A stretch of DNA of 28,842 nt from a virus: positions 1 through 28,842 of the IMG/VR virus record IMGVR_UViG_3300037264_000764. One strand, 5' to 3'. A program made the translations under genes and the position numbers. Shown here piece after piece: positions 1-5,459 of this stretch (within the stretch, counting starts at the first letter, position 1; the number at the start of each line of letters is the position of its first letter). The notes below the pieces were generated by a model. It worked only from the letters and a program-made list of their open reading frames with translations, made no database searches and was not told the DNA's origin.

Positions 1-1
1 C

Positions 2-208
2 TGTATCGACTTCCTGGCGACCAATGACTTCAGCGCTCAGACCAAGCAGGCCGAGTCGCGAAGCCGGTACCTGGCTAAGATTGAGCGCCTTCTCGGCGTG
101 CGCATCGTGGCGGTGGATGCCCGCGATCCATCAGATGTGGTGTACGGGATCGGGACGCTCGCTGCTCTGGCGGGGGCGTCGGACAAGAACACTGAGGCAG
201 CAGAGTGA
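2..208 (+). CDS. C-terminal end of an unidentified protein (partial, 5' end outside window)
   Basis: An open frame runs from the window edge to TGA at 206-208, giving 68 residues beginning CIDFLATNDF. The segment has alternating hydrophobic stretches (for example RIVAVDA and VVYGIGTLAALAG) that suggest the last part of a compact globular domain. I do not recognise the family. The stop codon overlaps the GTG of the next gene in a GTGA arrangement, so the two are probably translationally coupled. The start lies upstream of this window, so length and N-terminal domains are unknown. Confidence 0.6.
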   Translation, partial: CIDFLATNDFSAQTKQAESRSRYLAKIERLLGVRIVAVDARDPSDVVYGIGTLAALAGASDKNTEAAE

Positions 209-456
209 TCTCCAGGCAGTTGATGATCGCTGAGTTGGAGAGCGTGCAGCAGTTATTGGGCCTTTGGGTGCTGGCTTTGAAGGGCGAGACACCTGCTCCT
301 GGGAGCTACGTAAGTAGTCCAGGCATCCCTGCGGAGGACTTCCCGGCCGCGCAGGAGAAGCGCGCGGAGTGCTACCAGCAGCTCGCTGGAGAACTTGTCA
401 TCTGCGCAGGCAAGTGCGAGACTCTCGCGGACGTGATCCATAACGCCACGAGGTGA
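205..456 (+). CDS. Small hypothetical protein (83 aa)
   Basis: The frame opens with GTG at 205, overlapping the TGA of the preceding gene by two bases, and ends eight bases before the next start. An in-frame ATG at 223 is an alternative start that would remove six residues. The product looks mostly helical (ELESVQQLLGLWVLALKG, then QEKRAECYQQLAGELVICAGKCETLADVI) with three cysteines but no paired CxxC motif. I do not recognise the family and see no signal peptide or membrane segment. Its place in a compact same-strand run before the DNA polymerase suggests an early or replication-associated accessory protein, but that is context only. Confidence 0.6.
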   Translation: MISRQLMIAELESVQQLLGLWVLALKGETPAPGSYVSSPGIPAEDFPAAQEKRAECYQQLAGELVICAGKCETLADVIHNATR

Positions 457-463
457 GCTTCTC

Positions 464-1207
464 ATGTCTACTGAACTCGACCGCGCGCTCCGCACCATGC
501 GTACTCTCGGTGGTATCCAGCTCCGTGAGTCGGACATGGGCGACGAGGCGTCGCAGGCGTTGACTCAGGCTGTGAAATTCTGGCGGTCGGCCGTCAAGCT
601 CGGAGACGATCTGTTGGAGGGCGTGCAAAACGTCGCCACGGTGACCGAGAAGGTCATGGCCGAGGAAGGCCAGCGGCAGCGTGCGTACCTTGCCGATGTG
701 CGTGGCAACATCCAGAAGGTCCAGGGCGTGAGCCAGGAGTTCTACAACGACTTCAGGAACGGGCGTGAGGCGCTGTACGTGGCAGCGAAGCTCTGGGAAA
801 TCTCTACCCGGCGCAGCGGCAAGGGCACCAAGAAGTCGAAGAACATCTCGGGCATGGATGCCGATCAGCTCGCGATCGACATGAGCAAGGGCGCGGACAA
901 CTTGGCCACGGCGATGGGCAAGATGTTGGAGGCCGGCGCCAAGGTCACCAACATGATGAAGTCCTGCGTGATGGACGGCTGCCCGGCCGAGAAGCGGGAG
1001 TCGGTGATCTCTGCTGGGCTCGACTTCCGCGACCTCGTCAGCGAGGCCGTGTTCGGTCGCGTCAACGGCATCATGCGGCGCGCTGTCGAGATGATGAACC
1101 AGTTCGACACCGAGGCCGCTCGCTTCGAGGGCTTGGCGTTGAACGAGGGCATGAAGTGGGTTGCGCCCTGGGAGCGCGACGACGAGATCACTGGCGAAGT
1201 GATCTGA
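464..1207 (+). CDS. Hypothetical helical protein (247 aa)
   Basis: The start is ATG at 464, preceded by a GAGGTGA ribosome binding site near 449-455. The protein is predicted by eye to be almost wholly alpha-helical, with charged and polar heptad-like stretches (residues about 25-120) and a Lys-rich spot, GKGTKKSKN, near residue 125. It has two cysteines close together (CVMDGC, about residue 168). No catalytic motif or known fold is recognisable. It is the last gene before a 237-bp regulatory gap, so it probably ends a transcription unit with the two genes before it. Function unknown. Confidence 0.75.
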   Translation: MSTELDRALRTMRTLGGIQLRESDMGDEASQALTQAVKFWRSAVKLGDDLLEGVQNVATVTEKVMAEEGQRQRAYLADVRGNIQKVQGVSQEFYNDFRNGREALYVAAKLWEISTRRSGKGTKKSKNISGMDADQLAIDMSKGADNLATAMGKMLEAGAKVTNMMKSCVMDGCPAEKRESVISAGLDFRDLVSEAVFGRVNGIMRRAVEMMNQFDTEAARFEGLALNEGMKWVAPWERDDEITGEVI

Positions 1208-1241
1208 CGTTCGCGCGCGGGCGGGTAGCGCAGGCGCACGT

Positions 1242-1264
1242 GTACTGAACCGTATGTTCAGTAC
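1242..1264. promoter_or_regulatory. Perfect 9-bp inverted repeat, candidate operator
   Basis: The arms GTACTGAAC (1242-1250) and GTTCAGTAC (1256-1264) are perfectly complementary around a five-base centre. There is no following T-run, so it does not look like an intrinsic terminator. It lies in the gap between two genes, about 120 bases upstream of the promoter at 1384. That fits a binding site for a dimeric regulator, though this is inference. Confidence 0.5.
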
Positions 1265-1383
1265 CCGAAGGTGTGCGGCTTGACGGTTTGCAGGGGGCTG
1301 CGGTAGACGCCCGATCGGCATGGGAAACCTACCGAGATCGTGCAGTGACAGTAAGGCGGTATCCGCTAGCAGCGATCCCGATC

Positions 1384-1411
1384 TTGACTTACTGCGTTTT
1401 AGCAGTATAGT
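1384..1411 (+). promoter_or_regulatory. Sigma-70-like promoter for the H1-like gene
   Basis: TTGACT at 1384-1389 (five of six matches to the consensus -35) is followed after 16 bases by TATAGT at 1406-1411 (five of six matches to the -10). A start site near 1418 would leave a leader of about 27 bases carrying AGGAG at 1433-1437 ahead of the ATG at 1445. This is the best promoter in the window by eye and suggests host RNA polymerase transcribes this gene and perhaps the polymerase gene behind it. Confidence 0.65.
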
Positions 1412-1444
1412 GGGCCTGTACGATCTGAACAGAGGAGTGGATCG

Positions 1445-2041
1445 ATGGGACAGACGGGAAAGAAAGAGCTGAGCAGCGCAGCTAAAGCCAAAGTCGCTGC
1501 ATCGTTGACCAAGATTCGAGCTGCACAGGCGAAGCTCGCGGCAGACGCCGCAGCGCTGGAGGCCAAGGTCGAAGCGGTCGGTGTGACCGTGCCGGCAGAG
1601 AAGACGGCCCCCGAGGCGGTGATCGTCAAGGCCGAGAAGAAGCCCCGCAAGGCAGGCAAGAGGCGTTCGGCGCCGAAGGCTGTCAAGGAGGCCAAGGCTG
1701 CGAAGGCGCCGAAGGCCAAGAAGGCGGCTAAGGAGCCCAAGGTCAAGAAGGCGCCGCAGTCGGGTCAGAGTGGCCCGGCGCTCGACGGCCTGGAGTACGA
1801 CAAGCTCAACGCCAACGAGAAGAAGCTCGTGGACAAGCTGGCGGCGGAGAGCGCGGAGTCGAACGCCACGCTCGCGATCGAGGAACTGGCCAAGGTCTTT
1901 GCGCGTTCGGCGTCGGACTCCAAGCAGGCCAACAGTTGGACGCGCAACGCGCTGCGCCGGCTGGTGCGCGGCAACTTCGTGACCAAGGTGGAGCGTGGCT
2001 CCTACAAGCTGACGCGCCGTGGTGCCAATCAGGCGGCGTAG
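1445..2041 (+). CDS. Lys/Ala-rich histone-H1-like protein with C-terminal winged-helix-like domain
   Basis: ATG at 1445 follows AGGAG at 1433-1437. The 198-residue product has an N-terminal Ala/Lys/Glu helix (residues 1-45), a strongly basic Lys/Ala/Pro region (about 58-105, with repeated KAAK, APKAKK and EPKVKK units) resembling histone H1 tails and bacterial AlgP-like proteins, then a folded C-terminal part of about 85 residues. That part reads as helices followed by a basic R-R-L-V-R-G-N-F-V turn and strands, as in winged-helix domains. It is likely a DNA-binding or DNA-compacting protein. Neither the partner nor the timing is visible. It has its own promoter and stops ten bases before the polymerase GTG. 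Confidence 0.75.
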   Translation: MGQTGKKELSSAAKAKVAASLTKIRAAQAKLAADAAALEAKVEAVGVTVPAEKTAPEAVIVKAEKKPRKAGKRRSAPKAVKEAKAAKAPKAKKAAKEPKVKKAPQSGQSGPALDGLEYDKLNANEKKLVDKLAAESAESNATLAIEELAKVFARSASDSKQANSWTRNALRRLVRGNFVTKVERGSYKLTRRGANQAA

Positions 2042-2050
2042 CGGAGGGCT

Positions 2051-4666
2051 GTGCCTTACGAGCTGGTTACGAGCCAAGACCGGCTTGGCGAGGTAGCCAA
2101 CGCCGTAGATCGTGCCGAGGCCGTAGGCTTCGACATCGAGACGACCTCGTTACGTCCTTGGGACGGCGATATTCGGTTGTTCTCCGTCAAGACGGCAGAC
2201 CGGCACTTCGTGGTGGACCTGTTCAAGACAGGCCACCCCGAAGCTGTCGTGCGCTCGCTCACGGACCCGAAGTCCAAGACCGTCAAGGTCATCCAGAACG
2301 CCAAGTTCGAGCAGCGCTGGTTCCTGCACAAGTACGGGGCCGATGGCGAGCTATGGCCTGTCTTCGATCCGTTCCGAGCCAGCAACCTGATCTACAACGG
2401 TCGTGACCTGAAGCACGACCTGTTTGCGATTCAGGAGCGCGAGCTTCAAGTGAAGCCCGGCGATGACTTGGCTAAGTCCGGTTGGGGCGGCGAGCTGACT
2501 CCGAGACAGCTCCAGTATTCGGCGGACGACACCGAGTACATGCTGCCGCTGCGGGAGACGCTCAAGGCGTCGCTCACGAAGTACGGACTGAACCGGGTAG
2601 CGCTGATCGAGTTCGGCGCTGTGCTCCCTGAATCGGCCATCGAGAACAACGGGTTCTACTTGGACCGCGAGCGTTGGCTTGCGCTGTACGAGCAGAACAA
2701 GATCACAGCGCGGAAGTTGCGTCGCGAGTTGGAGGCGGAGCTGCCCCACCCGCGCGGGCAGATGACGTTGCCCGGAGTCGAAGACGGCGGCGGTTTCAAC
2801 CTGGGCTCCACACAGCAGCTCCAGAAGTCCCTCGCGCAGCTTGGTATCAACGTCACGAGCACCAGCCAGGACGTGCTCGGATTGCTGTTACCCAAGATAC
2901 GCAAGAAGGCGGTGCGCGAGCTTGTCGTCAAGCTGATCGAGTACAAGAAGGTCAAGAAGCTGTGTGAGTCCTTCGGGCCAGACTTCCTGGGCAACATCGA
3001 CCCCAAGACGGGGCGCATCCATTCGTCGTTCTATCCGTACACAGGTGCAGGACGGTACAGTTGCTCGGCTCCTTGGACCCCGGTTCTTACCTCTGTCGGG
3101 GTGAAGCCCCTGGAATATATTGTACCGGGAGATTTTGTCTGGACGCACAAGCAGCGTTGGCGTCGGGTACTGGCCTTTCTACCCCAGGGAAAGCGCGCTG
3201 TTTTCGATGTTAGGTTTAGCGACGGGCAGGTTTTGACTTGCACCGCAGACCACCGAGTTCTACTCTCCGGTGGCAAGTGGGCCACCATCGAGGAGATTCA
3301 GCGTGAGTATTTCCAGGGCGTGGGTCGGGGATCTGAACAACCAGGGACGTGTTCTGGAGATGTACCGTCAGCTAGACCTCCCGCGAGTGGTGGACATCGC
3401 TGCGCAACTAGACACGACGTTTCACAATGTTCAGGCGGTGATCCGTGCCCGCATGCCGGAAGCGGAACGGAAAGCCCTGGCGGCGCTGCGCTACTCGGCG
3501 TCGAAGCACGGTTCCAAGAATCCGATGTTCGGGAAGAAGGGGGAGTCGCATCACAACTGGAAGGGGGAGTGCGAGGACGGCTACGGCTACCTGACTTGCT
3601 TGTGGAACGGCGAACGGCACTTCGTTCACCGGGTCGTGGTGATGGAGGCGTTGGGTGTGACGACCTTGCCCGAGAGCATGGCGGTTCATCACATCGATCT
3701 GAACCCGAAGAACAACGATTTGAACAACCTCGCACTTCTCACTCACGCGGCCCACAAGGCCCTGCACTCTATGTTAGTGAAGGACAGCCTGTCCGTACAG
3801 TTGAAGCGATCTACCCTCGCGGAAGCCTTGAAGTCTATGACCTCACCGTAGAGGACGACGAGAGCTTCGAGACGTGCGGCATCTTCTCGCACAACTGCTC
3901 GCATCCAAACCTCCAGCACATACCTCGTCTAAAGACGTTCCGTGACTGCTTCCGCGCGAGTGACGACATGGTGCTCGGGGTGTGGGACTACAGCCAGATC
4001 GAGTTGCGCATTGCGGCAGATATCTCGGGCGATGCTCGAATGATCCGCGCGTATAGCGAAGGGCTAGACCTGCACATTTTGACGGCTGCGCTCTTGAACG
4101 AGATCGACATCACGGAAGTTACCAAGGCCATGCGCCAGCCCGCCAAGGCCGGCAACTTCGGGTTGTTGTACGGCATGGGCGCCGCGAAGCTATCTGCCTA
4201 CGCGCAGACCAACTACAACGTGGCGATGGACGAGGACGAGGCGCTGGAGTTCCGCATCAAGTTCTTCCAGGGGTACAACGGCTTGCAACGCTGGCACAGG
4301 CGCGTATTTAGCGAGGAGAACAAGAAGAAGGGCTACACGCGAACACTGAGCGGGCGTCTTCGTTACTTGCCGGTTGATACGCACAGCGAGTGGGCCAACA
4401 CTCCGGTGCAAGGAACCGGCGCAGACGGGCTCAAGGCAGCCTTGCGGCTGACCTACATGACGCTCAAAAAGTACGGTGCCCAGGCGCGCATGGTGAACAT
4501 GGTTCACGACGAGATCGTGGCGGAGGCCAAGGCTGGGGACGAGGAATTGCGCAAGCAGGTGGATTCGGATGTGAAGCAGTGTATGGTGGACGGCATGCAG
4601 CAGTTTCTGCCAACCGTCCCCGTGGTCGTCGAAGGTGGCTGGGGAGCCAGCTGGGCGGACAAGTGA
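2051..4666 (+). CDS. polA: Family-A DNA polymerase with 3'-5' exonuclease domain, interrupted by an intein
   Basis: This is the phage replicative DNA polymerase, Pol I type. It starts at GTG 2051 just after GGAGG at 2043-2047. The exonuclease domain has FDIETTSL (D28, E30), NAKFE (N83 to E87, with Glu where the family often has Asp) and Y156-x3-D160. The polymerase domain has motif A WDYSQIELR (D646), motif B RQPAKAGNFGLLYG (R695, K699, Y707) and motif C VHDEIV (H819, D820, E821). The 871-residue precursor holds a 278-residue intein (residues 338-615) inserted after GAGRYS in the conserved TGR-S-PNLQ segment. Splicing would give a 593-residue enzyme reading GRYS-CSHPNLQ, near the size of other phage family-A polymerases. 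No 5'-3' nuclease domain is present. Confidence 0.95.
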   Translation: MPYELVTSQDRLGEVANAVDRAEAVGFDIETTSLRPWDGDIRLFSVKTADRHFVVDLFKTGHPEAVVRSLTDPKSKTVKVIQNAKFEQRWFLHKYGADGELWPVFDPFRASNLIYNGRDLKHDLFAIQERELQVKPGDDLAKSGWGGELTPRQLQYSADDTEYMLPLRETLKASLTKYGLNRVALIEFGAVLPESAIENNGFYLDRERWLALYEQNKITARKLRRELEAELPHPRGQMTLPGVEDGGGFNLGSTQQLQKSLAQLGINVTSTSQDVLGLLLPKIRKKAVRELVVKLIEYKKVKKLCESFGPDFLGNIDPKTGRIHSSFYPYTGAGRYSCSAPWTPVLTSVGVKPLEYIVPGDFVWTHKQRWRRVLAFLPQGKRAVFDVRFSDGQVLTCTADHRVLLSGGKWATIEEIQREYFQGVGRGSEQPGTCSGDVPSARPPASGGHRCATRHDVSQCSGGDPCPHAGSGTESPGGAALLGVEARFQESDVREEGGVASQLEGGVRGRLRLPDLLVERRTALRSPGRGDGGVGCDDLAREHGGSSHRSEPEEQRFEQPRTSHSRGPQGPALYVSEGQPVRTVEAIYPRGSLEVYDLTVEDDESFETCGIFSHNCSHPNLQHIPRLKTFRDCFRASDDMVLGVWDYSQIELRIAADISGDARMIRAYSEGLDLHILTAALLNEIDITEVTKAMRQPAKAGNFGLLYGMGAAKLSAYAQTNYNVAMDEDEALEFRIKFFQGYNGLQRWHRRVFSEENKKKGYTRTLSGRLRYLPVDTHSEWANTPVQGTGADGLKAALRLTYMTLKKYGAQARMVNMVHDEIVAEAKAGDEELRKQVDSDVKQCMVDGMQQFLPTVPVVVEGGWGASWADK
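3291..3296 (+). promoter_or_regulatory. Internal ribosome binding site for nested HNH gene
   Basis: AGGAGA lies six bases upstream of GTG at 3303, in the +1 frame relative to the polymerase. It decides the start of the nested endonuclease: the upstream in-frame GTG at 3270 has no comparable site. Confidence 0.5.
3303..3851 (+). CDS. HNH homing endonuclease nested in the polymerase intein in an alternate frame
   Basis: The 182-residue product is read one base ahead of the polymerase frame, from GTG 3303 (RBS AGGAGA at 3291-3296) to TAG 3849-3851. Residues about 15-55 resemble a helix-turn-helix (MYRQLDLPRVVDIAAQL). Residues 70-80 (GSKNPMFGKKG) match the NUMOD3-type motif of homing endonucleases. 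Residues 106-155 carry the HNH nuclease motif, with H129/H130 in HHID, Asn residues in NPKNNDLNNL, and His in LTHAAHKALH. Such enzymes cut intein-less alleles to spread the element. The odd point is architecture: endonucleases in inteins are normally fused in frame, but this one is a separate overlapping gene. An alternative is a frameshifted intein-HNH fusion, or two compensating sequence errors. An alternative start is GTG 3270. Confidence 0.82.
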   Translation: MSISRAWVGDLNNQGRVLEMYRQLDLPRVVDIAAQLDTTFHNVQAVIRARMPEAERKALAALRYSASKHGSKNPMFGKKGESHHNWKGECEDGYGYLTCLWNGERHFVHRVVVMEALGVTTLPESMAVHHIDLNPKNNDLNNLALLTHAAHKALHSMLVKDSLSVQLKRSTLAEALKSMTSP

Positions 4667-4672
4667 TCGTGT

Positions 4673-4686
4673 GGACCGTGCGGTCC
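4673..4686. repeat. 14-bp start-associated palindrome, copy 1
   Basis: GGACCGTGCGGTCC is a near-perfect palindrome (six-base arms around TG), located between the polymerase stop and the putative small terminase gene. It ends 11 bases before ATG 4698, and no clear Shine-Dalgarno sequence lies between. It is the reverse complement of the copies at 15841 and 27260. Confidence 0.8.
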
Positions 4687-4697
4687 TTTCCTGATGT

Positions 4698-5459
4698 ATG
4701 TCGGTACCCAACAACCGCGTGAAGCCCGTGAGTCGCGCTCCAGACAAGCACAAGCGGATCAAGTCGCTTGAGTGCTTCACTGAAGTTCACGAGATGGTGA
4801 TCACAGGGTGGGCGCTGGGGGACATCGCCAAGCATATTCAGCAGCTCAAAGGCGAGTCTGACGACATTACCGAGGACGCCCTGATCTTTTCGCTCGGGGA
4901 GTACCGCAAAGACTTGCCTCCCGGCGTGTTGGTTCAAAAGACGCTTCCCGCTGTATTCACGCAGGCCGTCACGCAGTTGAACGACGGGCTCGATGCGTTG
5001 GAGGAGATGGAGAAGCTCTACCGCATCCAGATGAAGCGCGTGAACATCGACCACGCGATGGAAGTTCAGATCGGCAAGCTCCTGCCTAACATGACGGCGG
5101 AGATCAGGATGGCAAGGGACATTCTGGAGTCCTACGCCGAGATGGAAATGGACTTGGGCTTGGTGGAGCGCAGGCTAGGTCGCGTAGATGTGGGCGCCGA
5201 GGAGCTGTCTCAGGCAGCCGCGCACTACGGCAAGGAGTCTGTCAAGAACGTGCTGGATAGCCCACAGTCGCGGCGCAAGCTGCTCGGTCTGGTCGAACGC
5301 TTCATGGTCGTGCAGCAAGAGCGCGAGCGCTTGAAGCGCGACGAGGATGCGTTTGCGGCAGCGGAGGACGAGGCTGCGGGATTGCCTGCTGAGACTGAAG
5401 TTCCGTCATCGGTTGAGGGAGCTGCGCTTACGGACAACGTACAGCTCGTTGAGCCATGA
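4698..5459 (+). CDS. Putative terminase small subunit (TerS)
   Basis: ATG at 4698 lies 11 bases after the 14-bp palindrome. The 253-residue protein has an N-terminal basic tail, then a helix-turn-helix-like segment at about residues 25-50 (TEVHEMVITGWALGDIAKHI), then long charged helices through residue 220 suited to oligomerisation (LDALEEMEKLYRIQMKRV and MVVQQERERLKRDED), and an acidic, disordered-looking tail. Its stop overlaps the TerL start (ATGA at 5456-5459). Small terminases typically have an N-terminal DNA-binding domain plus an oligomerising helical core and lie directly before TerL, which is why I favour this role. Sequence similarity alone does not establish it, so the name rests on position and architecture. 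Confidence 0.6.
   Translation: MSVPNNRVKPVSRAPDKHKRIKSLECFTEVHEMVITGWALGDIAKHIQQLKGESDDITEDALIFSLGEYRKDLPPGVLVQKTLPAVFTQAVTQLNDGLDALEEMEKLYRIQMKRVNIDHAMEVQIGKLLPNMTAEIRMARDILESYAEMEMDLGLVERRLGRVDVGAEELSQAAAHYGKESVKNVLDSPQSRRKLLGLVERFMVVQQERERLKRDEDAFAAAEDEAAGLPAETEVPSSVEGAALTDNVQLVEP

Larger units (their letters stand above)
1208..1444. other. 237-bp intergenic regulatory gap
   Basis: This is the longest gene-free stretch in the window. It holds the inverted repeat at 1242-1264, a weak promoter-like TTGACG at 1280-1285 with only a poor -10 (TAGACG at 1304-1309), and the strong promoter at 1384-1411. I see no tRNA-like fold, no T-run terminator and no credible coding frame. Confidence 0.6.
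3062..3895 (+). other. Intein in DNA polymerase, with out-of-frame endonuclease insertion
   Basis: The element starts with Cys1 (residue 338 of the precursor) and ends with His-Asn (residue 615) before a +1 Cys, the classical class-1 pattern. Block A begins CSAPWTPVLT, block B is GQVLTCTADHRVLL with the T-x-x-H motif, block F is VYDLTVEDDESF, and block G is GIFSHN followed by C. The splicing domain is about 80 residues N-terminal and 36 C-terminal. The roughly 162 residues between (about 418-579) are Gly/Arg/Ser/Pro-rich, without recognisable motifs, and overlap an HNH endonuclease encoded in the +1 frame. The intein frame nevertheless has no stop codon. Splicing is inferred from motifs. Confidence 0.88.

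Noticed and set aside
1208-1444. tRNA or small RNA gene in the gap
   Set aside because: No cloverleaf, T-loop consensus or terminator-bounded transcript is visible; the content is explained by the dyad and promoter.
398-2077. 559-residue open frame on the minus strand
   Set aside because: It lies opposite well-supported plus-strand genes and the regulatory gap, and its translation is Arg/Leu/His-rich without motifs, as expected for the complement of a GC-rich coding strand.
3303-3786. Reading the middle of the polymerase intein in the polymerase frame as a functional domain
   Set aside because: The segment is Gly/Arg/Ser/Pro-rich with no motif, while the +1 frame of the same DNA encodes a clear HNH enzyme. 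I treat the in-frame residues as tolerated filler.
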